This document shows, one piece after another, positions 53,953-62,090 of a DNA stretch of 64,000 bases. The position numbers and the translations under genes were made by a program. The notes under the pieces were generated by a model. The model did no database searches and was not told the DNA's origin. It was given only the letters and a program-made list of their open reading frames with translations. Numbering within the stretch: the stretch's first letter is position 1; the number at the start of each line of letters is the position of its first letter. The stretch lies in assembly GCF_003121625.1 (NCBI RefSeq), contig NZ_QDDJ01000017.1:62001-126000 (forward strand), in the 5' to 3' direction. The stretch comes from Ornithinimicrobium cavernae. Its GTDB lineage: Bacteria; Actinomycetota; Actinomycetes; Actinomycetales; Dermatophilaceae.

Positions 53953-55101
53953 TCACTCAGACCGAGCAGCGCAGAGTTGCTCTCCGGGCGTGTAGTCAGC
54001 CGTCCCGGCGAGTGACCGTGCCGTCTCCGTGTAGGCCTTCTCGATCTGCGCGATGCTCTGCTCGGATGCGCCAGAACGCTTCGCGTTGTCTCGCCAGATC
54101 TGCATCGGGGCATCTCCGACCGCCTCGACGACGGCCGCCTTCTCTGCGTCGTCAGACGGCAGGATCACCACGCCACCCCCTGCTTCGAGCAACGCATCGC
54201 ACGCCTCCTCTTCGCCGGCGGCGAGCATCGTGGGCAGCTCTTCGTAATAGGCTTCGGTTGCCTTCTCAAAGGCGTCCTGCACCTCGGGAGGCAGGTCGTT
54301 CCACCTGTTCTCGCCCATGATGACGCCCAAGCTGCTGCCGTAGTTTCCGAATGGCAGGTAATGCATCCAGGGCGCGACCTCTTCATATCCCTGTCCGATG
54401 ACGGATTCGATAGACGTCCCGCCAATGCCGCCGATGACCCCTCGCTCGACGCTCTCGTAGATCTCCTCTGCCGCAAGGCTCACCGGTGAGGCACCCAGAG
54501 ACTCGACTGCGGCAGACGCCGCGCCGATCACACGGATCTGCTTTCCTTCGAGCTCGGAGACAGAGGCCACCTTCTCGGGCATGGCGACGTTGGAGAGGTT
54601 CGCGACACCGTTCATGAACAGGATGTGGATGCCGGCATTTGCGGTCTCCTGCTGGAGCGCTTCGTTGCTCTCATAGAGGTCTCGCCACGCCAAGGCGTTG
54701 CCAACACTGTCCGTGTCAGTGACCGGCACGAACCCGATGTCCAGCAGGGGCAGGGTGCCCGGGTCATAAGCAGAGGCGAAGTACGCCATATCGGCGCGCC
54801 CGTCCGCTACGCCCGTCACGGTCTCCGTGGAGCTCAGGAGCGCTCCCGCGTAGTAGGTGTCCCACTGGACACGCCCGTCAGTCAGTTCGGTGACCTTGTC
54901 CATGTACCACTGGGCCTGTTGGTTCACCGCCGTATCCGGCGCGAGGGCACTCGAAAAGGTCAGCGTGAGTTCGTCACCCTCGCCTGAACCGGCGGAGGAA
55001 CCTCCACACGCGGTTGCGACGAGGGCCACGCCCGTCAGGGCCGCGCCGAGCGCGTACGGCCGACGGCGGGAGGCCTGGATGCGGTTGCGCCTGGTGTTCA
55101 T
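53953..55101 (-). CDS. TRAP transporter substrate-binding lipoprotein (DctP-like)
   Basis: 382 residues. Signal with lipobox VATAC at C32. The DctP fold is visible in FSSALAPDTAVNQQAQWYMDKVTELTDGRVQWDTYYAGALLSS and in the patches LEGKQIRVIGA, and WNDLPPEVQDAFEKA. Substrate probably an organic acid; the conserved Arg for the carboxylate is expected in KQIRVIG. It is the first gene of the nine-gene operon. ATG 55101, with GGGAG 6-8 bases upstream. Confidence 0.9.
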   Translation of the reverse strand: MNTRRNRIQASRRRPYALGAALTGVALVATACGGSSAGSGEGDELTLTFSSALAPDTAVNQQAQWYMDKVTELTDGRVQWDTYYAGALLSSTETVTGVADGRADMAYFASAYDPGTLPLLDIGFVPVTDTDSVGNALAWRDLYESNEALQQETANAGIHILFMNGVANLSNVAMPEKVASVSELEGKQIRVIGAASAAVESLGASPVSLAAEEIYESVERGVIGGIGGTSIESVIGQGYEEVAPWMHYLPFGNYGSSLGVIMGENRWNDLPPEVQDAFEKATEAYYEELPTMLAAGEEEACDALLEAGGGVVILPSDDAEKAAVVEAVGDAPMQIWRDNAKRSGASEQSIAQIEKAYTETARSLAGTADYTPGEQLCAARSE

Positions 55102-55124
55102 GAGAACTCCCTTGTTCTGAGATG

Positions 55125-55180
55125 GACTGACTGACTAGTCAGTCAGTCTGTACGGTAGCAACCGCAACGTCCCTTGACAA
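55125..55180 (-). promoter_or_regulatory. Promoter and 24-bp palindromic operator of the catabolic operon
   Basis: On the minus strand: -35 TTGTCA (55180-55175), 17 bp, -10 TACCGT (55157-55152), then a perfect 24-bp palindrome at 55125-55148 with half site GACTGACTGACT. The palindrome covers the expected transcription start, so a bound repressor would block initiation. TetR proteins bind sites of this kind; the operon's own TetR is the likely ligand. Confidence 0.8.
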
Positions 55181-55202
55181 GAGCTTCTTTGTGGCGGTCC
55201 GA

Positions 55203-55356
55203 GTGCGCCCTCCCTGTCCATCCGTTCGGACGCCTCGCTGGAGGTGACTCATGGCGGCTGTGAGTCCCGGAGAGCGGGCGACAACCTGCGGTGCTCGGGT
55301 GGCACTTCGTCGGGGTGCGGCGGGCTGGCGTGCCGATGACGGGACGTTCCTGCCGC
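55203..55356 (+). pseudogene. Decayed 3' fragment of a subtilase gene
   Basis: Aligns by eye with 46049-46214, the last part of the subtilase gene, on the same strand. Identical stretches include tccgttcggacgcctcgctg, cgacaacctgcg and ggcacttcgtcggggtg, with frame-breaking losses between (one base near 55291, six near 55335). No start, no reading frame. It lies between the operon's promoter and the next gene. Confidence 0.85.
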
Positions 55357-55387
55357 TTGTGGGATCCCTGCAAGGAGGCCACTGTTG

Positions 55388-55939
55388 ATGAGTGAGGGCG
55401 GTTCAGTTCCGCCCAGCCGGCCCGCTGGACCGACGTTCGCCGACGTCGCCGCTGCAGACAAGGGACCATCGCGCAATGGAAGACGCGGGCTGACCTTCAT
55501 CGCCTTCGCCGTAGGCATGACACGGTCCTACGGGCCTGACTCGCGCAGCGCCGAGGCGCCCGTGGCGCGGATGACCGCCACGGCCTTCGCGGCGCTCGCC
55601 GGGGTGGCTGCTGCAGCGTTCGCGACCGTCTCGCTCAGCATCGGATTTGGTCGAATCTTCGGCGACCCGGGGATCGAACAGGGGCGGGACCTCTTCCCCC
55701 AGCTGGGATACGTGATGCTCTTCGTGCCCGGCGCGGTCTGCGCGGGGCTCACCATTTTTCTCCTGGCTCGAGGGGCGGCGCGGATCCGGCAGCTGCCTCG
55801 ATGGATGTGCGCTGCCGGGTACCTCGTCGGCCCGGCGCAGCTGTTCAGCTTCTACACGCTGCCCCTGCTTCTCGTGCCGCTCTGGGTGCTGGGGGCGAGT
55901 CTGACCCTTCGTCAGGCGCCCGCGGGCACGGAGTGTTGA
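55388..55939 (+). CDS. Small integral membrane protein, unknown
   Basis: 183 residues. After a hydrophilic stretch (about 1-60) there are four membrane helices (near 63-85, 97-118, 140-155, 160-172), with a short loop DPGIEQGRDLFPQLG. ATG 55388 is preceded by AAGGAGG. No known family recognised; such four-helix proteins are often annotated as hypothetical. Convergent with the truncated methyltransferase. It sits directly downstream of the subtilase remnant. Confidence 0.6.
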   Translation: MSEGGSVPPSRPAGPTFADVAAADKGPSRNGRRGLTFIAFAVGMTRSYGPDSRSAEAPVARMTATAFAALAGVAAAAFATVSLSIGFGRIFGDPGIEQGRDLFPQLGYVMLFVPGAVCAGLTIFLLARGAARIRQLPRWMCAAGYLVGPAQLFSFYTLPLLLVPLWVLGASLTLRQAPAGTEC

Positions 55940-55978
55940 CGATGCTCAACGCGTTTCACTCCGCGTGGGCACGTGGCC

Positions 55979-56407
55979 TCACGCTCGCAGTCCCAGCCGG
56001 TACCACCGCGGGAGGGTCGTGTTCAGGGGCCATCCCAGGCCGGCGGCCTCGGTTGTGAGTCCCTGGAAGCATCCGATGTCGAGGAAGAAGTCGAACCTGC
56101 CCCCTGGCATCTCTTCTGAAAGTTGGGTGACGTCTCCCACGACGTAGGCAGCTCCGTGGGAGATGCCACGCCTAGCGGCCTGGATGGCAGCCGGAACGTA
56201 GTCGATGCCGACGGCGTGCCAGCCGCGTTTTGCCAGTTCACGTGTGTACAGGCCCCGCCCGCAGCCGAGGTCGAGCGCTCTGCCCAGGGGCCTCGTGCGG
56301 GGGAGCTCCTCCCGGTCGAGCACGGCTGAGATGCTCGGCTCGGCGATCTGTCGATATCGCTCCCATGGCCGGACCGCGAAGCGGTACAGGCGGTGGTAGT
56401 TCGTCAT
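55979..56407 (-). pseudogene. Truncated class I methyltransferase
   Basis: 142 residues. The SAM-binding start is intact (RALDLGCGRGLYTRELAKRGWHAVGIDYVPAAIQAAR, then GDVTQL, FDFFLDIGCFQGL). After strand 4 the sequence becomes unrelated and ends at a stop within 26 codons, so the last third of the fold, with strands 5-7, is missing. It cannot be expected to work. Promoter region (56425-56435) has GACTGACTGAC, a half of the operon's palindrome. Deletion remnant is the simplest reading. Confidence 0.7.
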
Positions 56408-56479
56408 GCCAAACCTCGTCGTTCGACTGACTGACAGACTACGTGCGCCGGTCAGTGAAGCGGACTCCAGGAGTGAGTC

Positions 56480-56528
56480 GTATGCCGCGGGGCTGGGGTT
56501 GCAGGTCAACCCCGGCCCCGCGGCATAC
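56480..56528. terminator. Hairpin at the end of the peptide-transporter operon, second copy
   Basis: A 19-bp stem, gtatgccgcggggctgggg with ccccggccccgcggcatac (56480-56498, 56510-56528), one G-U pair. About 40 bases match 46292-46336. It lies 76 bp after the last gene of the minus-strand operon, so it should end that transcript. Confidence 0.8.
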
Positions 56529-56604
56529 CCAGGTCTGACCGCTCCTTCTTGGCAAGCGGATCTCCGGCTCACCCTGTGAGGCACTGGTCTTCACTGAGCT
56601 CCGG

Positions 56605-57636
56605 TCATGCGGACGTGCGGGCGGCGTCGAGGCGCACGCAGGCGGCCCTATGGTCGGCTGACACGTGCTCCAGGGATGGCACGGTGGTGGCGCATTCGTC
56701 GGTGGCCAGCCAACACCGGGATCGGAACGCGCACCCGCTGGGAGGGTCGGTGGGACTGGGCACGTCGCCGCTGAGCCGGATCCGCTCGCGAGTGCTCCGC
56801 TCGCGGGGGTCGGTGACGGGGACCGAGGACAGGAGGGCCTGGGTGTAGGGGTGCCGCGGGTGGGTGAACACCTCGGCAGTGGGGCCCTCCTCGACGATGC
56901 GCCCGAGGTACATCACGGCGACGCGGTCGGCGATGCCTCGGACGACGGCTAAGTCGTGGGAGATGAACAGGTAGGCCAGCCCGAGTTCCCGCTGCAGGTG
57001 CTGCAGGAGGTCGAGGATCTGGGCCTGGACAGAGACGTCTAGGGCGGAGACGGGCTCGTCGCAGACCAGGATGCGTGGCGACACCGCCAGCGCGCGGGCG
57101 ATGCACACCCGCTGGCGCTGTCCACCGGAGAACTCGTGGGGGTACCGGTGGCGGTGGGAGGCGTCGAGCCCCACCAGCTCGAGCAGCTCGACGACCTTGG
57201 CCTCGCGCTCGCCCCGCCGGACAAGACCGCCGTGGATCTCCAGTGGCTCGCGCAGCGACTGGCCGATGGTCAGCCGGGGGTTGAGCGCAGCGTACGGGTC
57301 CTGCAGGACGATCTGCACGTTCCGTCGGAACTCCCGCAGCTGACGGCCGCGGAGTGAGGAGACGTCCTGCTCCTCCAGCCTCATGCTGCCGGCGGTGGGA
57401 CGGTCAAGCAGCGTGATCAGGGAGGCCAGGGTGCTCTTGCCGCAGCCACTTTCGCCGACGAGGGCAAGACACTCACCGGACCGCAGCTGCAGGTCCACGT
57501 CCTGGACCGCCTTCACCGTGCCCACGGTGCGACCGAGCCCGTCACGAACCGGGAAGTGGCGGGTGAGACCTCGGCCCGTCAGGGCGTCCTCGCCGGGACG
57601 GAGCGTGTCCGGGCGGGTCTGCATGAGATCAGTCAT
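56605..57636 (-). CDS. Peptide ABC transporter ATPase (DppF/OppF type)
   Basis: 343 residues. Walker A is GESGCGKST, signature FSGGQRQR, Walker B ILVCDEP, and the C-terminal oligopeptide/dipeptide region has its cysteines (GCAFRSRCWLATDEC). It pairs with the ATPase encoded upstream. ATG 57636 with AAGGAG 7 bases before; overlaps the end of the preceding gene by 8 bp. A hairpin follows the gene. Confidence 0.92.
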   Translation of the reverse strand: MTDLMQTRPDTLRPGEDALTGRGLTRHFPVRDGLGRTVGTVKAVQDVDLQLRSGECLALVGESGCGKSTLASLITLLDRPTAGSMRLEEQDVSSLRGRQLREFRRNVQIVLQDPYAALNPRLTIGQSLREPLEIHGGLVRRGEREAKVVELLELVGLDASHRHRYPHEFSGGQRQRVCIARALAVSPRILVCDEPVSALDVSVQAQILDLLQHLQRELGLAYLFISHDLAVVRGIADRVAVMYLGRIVEEGPTAEVFTHPRHPYTQALLSSVPVTDPRERSTRERIRLSGDVPSPTDPPSGCAFRSRCWLATDECATTVPSLEHVSADHRAACVRLDAARTSA

Positions 57637-58624
57637 CGTCGGCTCCTTCGACATGGCAGGCCACCTGCTGCCCGCCCCCGACTGGGAGGAGGGCGGGGCG
57701 GACCTGGTGGCACTCGGGCACCGCGACAGGGCAGCGCTCTTGGAAGGCGCACCCGGTGGGCAGGTCGGCCGGGTCCGGTAGCGAACCGGCGATCGGCTGG
57801 TCGCGCCGGGCATGCGACACGGAGGGGGCCGTCTGCAGCAGGCCGCGGGTGTAGGGGTGCCGTGGGCGCACAAGGACCTGCTCGACCGTGCCCGCCTCGA
57901 CGACCGAGCCGGCATACATCACGACGACCCGGTCGGCGATCTCTGCGGCAACACCGACGTCATGAGTGATGAAGAGCAGGCCCATGCCCTCCTCGCGAAC
58001 CAACCCCAGCAGCAGGTCCAGGATCCCGGCCTGCACAGTCACATCGAGCGCGGTGGTCGGCTCGTCAGCGATGAGCACCTGGGGATGCAGCGCGAGCGCC
58101 ATCGCGATGACGATCCGCTGTCGCATGCCACCGGAGAGCTGGTGCGGGTAGGCGCGGAACCGTCGGTCAGGGTCGGGGATCGCGACCTTGCGCATGAGCT
58201 GGATCGTCTCCTGTCGCGCCCTGCGCGTGGAGAGCTTCCCGTGAACCTGGAACATCTCGGCGATCTGGGCACCGACCGTGTGGACCGGGTTGAGCGCGCT
58301 GAGGGAGTCCTGGAAGACCATGCTGATGCGGCGCCCACGGGCTGCCTCGATCGCGCGCCCTGGTGGGAGGAGCTCAGTTCCGTCGAGCGTGATGCTGCCG
58401 GAGGCGATGTGGGCGTTGGGCTCGAGGAGCCCCATGGTCGCCCGGGCCGTGACCGACTTGCCTGATCCGGACTCACCCAGGACGACAACGCACTCGCCGG
58501 GAGCGACGTCCAGCTCGACGTTCGAGGCTGCGTGCACGACGGACCCCGACGGAGTGCGGAACTGCACCGACAGGTCACGGATGGAGACGCCGCGGCCCCG
58601 GGGCTTCGGTGCGTGAAGGTCCAT
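57629..58624 (-). CDS. Peptide ABC transporter ATPase (DppD/OppD type)
   Basis: 331 residues. Walker A is GESGSGKSVTA, signature LSGGMRQR, Walker B VLIADEPTTALD, and the C-terminal peptide-transporter motif with cysteines (GCAFQERCPVAVPEC). One base separates its ATG from the stop of the permease gene. With the DppF-type subunit it drives oligopeptide uptake. Confidence 0.92.
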   Translation of the reverse strand: MDLHAPKPRGRGVSIRDLSVQFRTPSGSVVHAASNVELDVAPGECVVVLGESGSGKSVTARATMGLLEPNAHIASGSITLDGTELLPPGRAIEAARGRRISMVFQDSLSALNPVHTVGAQIAEMFQVHGKLSTRRARQETIQLMRKVAIPDPDRRFRAYPHQLSGGMRQRIVIAMALALHPQVLIADEPTTALDVTVQAGILDLLLGLVREEGMGLLFITHDVGVAAEIADRVVVMYAGSVVEAGTVEQVLVRPRHPYTRGLLQTAPSVSHARRDQPIAGSLPDPADLPTGCAFQERCPVAVPECHQVRPALLPVGGGQQVACHVEGADDD

Positions 58625-58625
58625 G

Positions 58626-59516
58626 TCAGTGTGCCTTCGGGTCGACCGCGTCGCGCACTGCGTCGCCCAGCAGGACGAAGGCCAGCACCGTGACGGAGAG
58701 GAAGATGGAGGGATACAGCAGCAGGTGGGACGCGCTGTTGAAGTAGCTCTGGGCGGTGTTGAGCTGCACACCCCAGGAGATCGTCGGTGGTTGCAGTCCG
58801 ACCCCTAGGAAGGTCAGTGACGCCTCGCCGGCGATGATGCCGGCGACCGACAGGCTGGCGAGCACCAGCACAGGCGCGAAGGCGTTCGGCAGGATGTGCC
58901 GCCGCAGGATGCGCAGGTCGCTGGCGCCCAGCGCCCTGGCTGCGCGCACGTACTCCGCGTTCTTGGCGACGATGACAGACGAGCGCATCACTCTGGTCAT
59001 CGTCGGCCACGAGAAGGCCGCGAGCGCGGCGCACACCGTCCAGATGTTGCGCACACCCACCGCAGTGAGGATCACGATCGCCGCCACGATGAAGGGGAAC
59101 CCGTAGAACACGTCGATCACCCGCCCCAGAACGGAGTCGACCACGCCGCCGTAGTAGCCGGCGATCGAACCCACTGCCACGGCGACCAGGACGGAGATCA
59201 GTGTGACGGCGATGCCGATGGTGATCGAGGGGCGGGCGCCATAGACGACCTGCGCGTAGAGGTCGCACCCCTGAATGTCGAAGCCAAAGGGGTGGCCTGG
59301 CGCCGCGCCGGAACCGCTGCGTGCGAGGTCGCAGGCGCGAGGGTCACCGTGCCCGAAGATGCCGGCGAAGGGAGCCGGCGCGACTGCCATGAGGACGAGG
59401 AGAGAGAGGGCCGTGGCGGAGATGACGAATCGGGGTCGCCGTAGCAGCTTCCGCAGGACGCCGCGTGGGCGTCCGGTGGTCTCGATGCTGACTTCGGCGG
59501 CGGTGGCACTAGACAT
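58626..59516 (-). CDS. Peptide ABC transporter permease (DppC/OppC type)
   Basis: 296 residues, six membrane helices. The EAA loop patch is EYVRAARALGASDLRILRRHILPNAFAPV, and the N-terminal OppC region holds GTDXXG-like GFDIQGCDLY. Overlaps the DppB stop/start region (59509-59516) by 8 bp. ATG with a modest GGA site. Confidence 0.92.
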   Translation of the reverse strand: MSSATAAEVSIETTGRPRGVLRKLLRRPRFVISATALSLLVLMAVAPAPFAGIFGHGDPRACDLARSGSGAAPGHPFGFDIQGCDLYAQVVYGARPSITIGIAVTLISVLVAVAVGSIAGYYGGVVDSVLGRVIDVFYGFPFIVAAIVILTAVGVRNIWTVCAALAAFSWPTMTRVMRSSVIVAKNAEYVRAARALGASDLRILRRHILPNAFAPVLVLASLSVAGIIAGEASLTFLGVGLQPPTISWGVQLNTAQSYFNSASHLLLYPSIFLSVTVLAFVLLGDAVRDAVDPKAH

Positions 59517-60438
59517 GACGAGTCCTTGGGTCGAGCAGACCGTAGAGCAGATCGACGACGAGGTTGACGATGATGAAGATGGCTACCAGGAGGGTGGAGA
59601 TGCCGACCACGACCGGGCCGTTCTGCTGCTGGATGGCCTGGAAGATCTCGTAACCGAGCCCGGGCAGGTTGAAGATCCCCTCGATGATGACCGCGCCGCC
59701 GAGGAGGAAACCGAGGTCGATACCGAGGTAGGTCACGACAGGCACGAGCGAGTTGCGCAGCACGTGGTGTCGGATGATCCGGCGACGCGGTATCCCCTTG
59801 GCGACTGCTGTCCGGACGTAGTCGGCCTGGAGGTTCTCGATCAAACTTGTTCGCGTCAGGCGGGCGGTGGTGGCTAGACCCAGGAGACCCAGGATGGTTG
59901 CCGGGAGCAGGTAGGAGGTCGGCCACCCCTGGGACGTGCCTGCAACCGGGAACCAACCGAGGTTGACACCGAGCACGATCTGCGCGGTGTAGCCGAGCAC
60001 GAAGATCGGGACCGCGAACACGAGCGTGGTCACGATGGCCACCAGGGCATCGGGCAGCCGGCCCTGCCGCAGACCCGCCCAGATGCCGAGCGGGATGCCC
60101 ACGACGATCTCGATCAGCCACGCGGTGATGGCCAGGCGGACCGTCGTGGGCCAGCTGGAGGCGATGATGTCGGACACGGCCCGTCCACTGAAGTCCTGGC
60201 CGAAGTCCCCTTGCAACAGCCCACCCATGTACTTCAGGTACTGCAGCCACAGGGGGTCGTTGAGGTTGTAGCGCTCGCGCAGGGCGGCAGCGACCGGCTC
60301 AGGGATCGTCCGCTGACCGCCGGCCATGGCCTGAATCGGATCGCCCGGGAGAGCAAATACCAGCGCGAAGATAAGGATGGTGGCGCCCAAGAGCACAGGC
60401 ACCATCTGCAGCAGGCGCCGCAGGGCGTACTGGATCAT
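59509..60438 (-). CDS. Peptide ABC transporter permease (DppB/OppB type)
   Basis: 309 residues, six membrane helices. N-terminal MIQYALRRLLQMVPVLLGATILIF and the EAA loop DYVRTAVAKGIPRRRIIRHHVLRNSLVPV are typical. Located between the binding protein gene (62 bp upstream gap) and the second permease. It forms the heteromeric channel with DppC. Confidence 0.92.
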   Translation of the reverse strand: MIQYALRRLLQMVPVLLGATILIFALVFALPGDPIQAMAGGQRTIPEPVAAALRERYNLNDPLWLQYLKYMGGLLQGDFGQDFSGRAVSDIIASSWPTTVRLAITAWLIEIVVGIPLGIWAGLRQGRLPDALVAIVTTLVFAVPIFVLGYTAQIVLGVNLGWFPVAGTSQGWPTSYLLPATILGLLGLATTARLTRTSLIENLQADYVRTAVAKGIPRRRIIRHHVLRNSLVPVVTYLGIDLGFLLGGAVIIEGIFNLPGLGYEIFQAIQQQNGPVVVGISTLLVAIFIIVNLVVDLLYGLLDPRTRHV

Positions 60439-60500
60439 CGCTCCTCTTCCAGGTGGGTGGGCGCGGTGGGGCCGGTGGTCCCACCGCGCCCATGTCGCGC

Positions 60501-62090
60501 TTAGTTCGTGACCTGGACCGTGGTCAGGTCACCCAGGCCGGCGAGGCCGACGGGGACATCGGCCAGCCGCTCCGACCAGGCCGCGGTGTAGAGGCCGTGG
60601 TAGACGGGCATGATCGGCATGTCTTCCCACAGCAGCCGCTCAGCCTCCTGGTAGATGGCCTGGCTCTGCTCGAAGTCCAGTCCGTCGGCCTTCTCCATCA
60701 GAGCGTTGAACTCGTCGTTGGCGTAGTCGTTGTCGTTTGAGGTGCCGGTCGCGGAGACCACGGGCTCGAGGAATGCTGCGACGTGGGGGAAGAACGCGCC
60801 CCAGTAGGCGAGGTAGGGACCACCCGTCTCGTGACCGGCGACGGCCTCAGCGAACTGTGCCCACGGCTGCACCTGGAAGGTGATCTCCTCAATGCCCAGG
60901 TTGGTGCGCAGCTGGTTGGCGATCGCCTGGAGCAGTTGGTCGGTGGCCGGGTCCTGGTAGGCCCAGAGAACGAGGTCACCCTCCCAGCCGCCGGCCTCCT
61001 CGAGCAGCGCCTTCGCGCCCTCGGGGTCGTAAACGCAGGCGGCGCAGGCGTCCTGTTGGTTGCCCGCCGCGGACTCCGGTGCGATGCTCGTCGCCGGCAC
61101 GCCGGCGTCCCGCAGTATCGAGGAGGTGAGGGTCTCCCTGTCGATCGCCATCGAGAACGCCTTGCGGACACGGGCGTCGGAGAACTGGTCCTCCCAGAGC
61201 GGGAAGCCGAAGTAGTTCAGGTTGGGGATGGACGAGGCTGCTGTCCGACCCTCCAGCCGCTGGTTGGCGTCGCCGAGCCGGTCGCCCGGCACCGGGTAGA
61301 CCACGTCCACGTTCCCTGCGAGCAAGTCGTTGTATGCGGTGCCCATGTCGGTGTAGGGCACGAAGGTAATGCCCTGTGCCAGAGCGGGTTCGCCCCCGTA
61401 GTTGTCGTAGCGTACGAGCTCGAGCGGCTGGTTGACCGCATAGTCGCCCTTGATCGCGTAGGGACCGTTTCCGATAGGTGCCTTGTCGAAGGCCTCGGGG
61501 TCCTCGAAGGCCTCCTCCGGCAGCGGCGCGAAGGCCCAGTTGGTCGTGAGATAGGGGAACAGGCCGTATGGCTTGCTCAGGGTGACCTCTAGCGTGTCCT
61601 CGTCGACTACCTGGACGCCGGACAACGTGTCGGTGGTGGCCGTGCCCTCAGAGGGGTTGAGTTCGTCGTAGCCCTCGATCATCGCAAAGGCGTTGTTCTG
61701 CACGTAGGCGTTTGCGCCCAGGGCTGCGGCGTTCCACGCGTCGGCGTAGTTCTGGGCGGTGACCGGTTCGCCGTTGTGGAAGGTCCATCCCTCCTGCAGC
61801 TCGATGGTCCAGGTCTGCTGGTCCTCGGAGGTGACGGACTTGGCAGCGTGCGGCTCGAACTCGCCCGTCTGGTCGTTGATGGCCAGCGGCGGCGCGAAGA
61901 GCAGCATCATCTCCTTGGCGGCCCAGGAGTTGCCTGGGGTCAGGTGCTGGGGGTCACTGCTCGCCACGGAGAAGGTGCCGCCCTCGGCGGCGGGCTCGGC
62001 AGCGCCCTCGTCGCTGCAGGCGGCGAGAAGCAGTGTGGCGGTCGCGGCGAGAGCCAGGGCAGCCCGGGTGCGGCGGGTCGACGTTGTCAT
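60501..62090 (-). CDS. Peptide-binding lipoprotein (SBP family 5)
   Basis: 529 residues. Lipobox LLAAC with C25 follows a basic signal. SBP_bac_5 patches: GWTFHNGEPVTAQNYADAWN, FPLWEDQFSDARVRKAFSMAIDRETL, near 300, and the C-terminal region. It catches an oligopeptide for the transporter. ATG overlaps the stop of the oligopeptidase gene (ATGA), so both are made together. Confidence 0.92.
   Translation of the reverse strand: MTTSTRRTRAALALAATATLLLAACSDEGAAEPAAEGGTFSVASSDPQHLTPGNSWAAKEMMLLFAPPLAINDQTGEFEPHAAKSVTSEDQQTWTIELQEGWTFHNGEPVTAQNYADAWNAAALGANAYVQNNAFAMIEGYDELNPSEGTATTDTLSGVQVVDEDTLEVTLSKPYGLFPYLTTNWAFAPLPEEAFEDPEAFDKAPIGNGPYAIKGDYAVNQPLELVRYDNYGGEPALAQGITFVPYTDMGTAYNDLLAGNVDVVYPVPGDRLGDANQRLEGRTAASSIPNLNYFGFPLWEDQFSDARVRKAFSMAIDRETLTSSILRDAGVPATSIAPESAAGNQQDACAACVYDPEGAKALLEEAGGWEGDLVLWAYQDPATDQLLQAIANQLRTNLGIEEITFQVQPWAQFAEAVAGHETGGPYLAYWGAFFPHVAAFLEPVVSATGTSNDNDYANDEFNALMEKADGLDFEQSQAIYQEAERLLWEDMPIMPVYHGLYTAAWSERLADVPVGLAGLGDLTTVQVTN

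Noticed and set aside
46363-55202. Classic mobile element carrying the catabolic operon
   Set aside because: No transposase, integrase, inverted repeats or attachment site were found; only a duplicated gene end is seen, so I report a recombination scar instead.
55388-55939. N-terminal part of the membrane protein as a left-over of another gene
   Set aside because: The AAGGAGG site before the ATG at 55388 and the hydrophobic helices in the same frame support a real, intact start.
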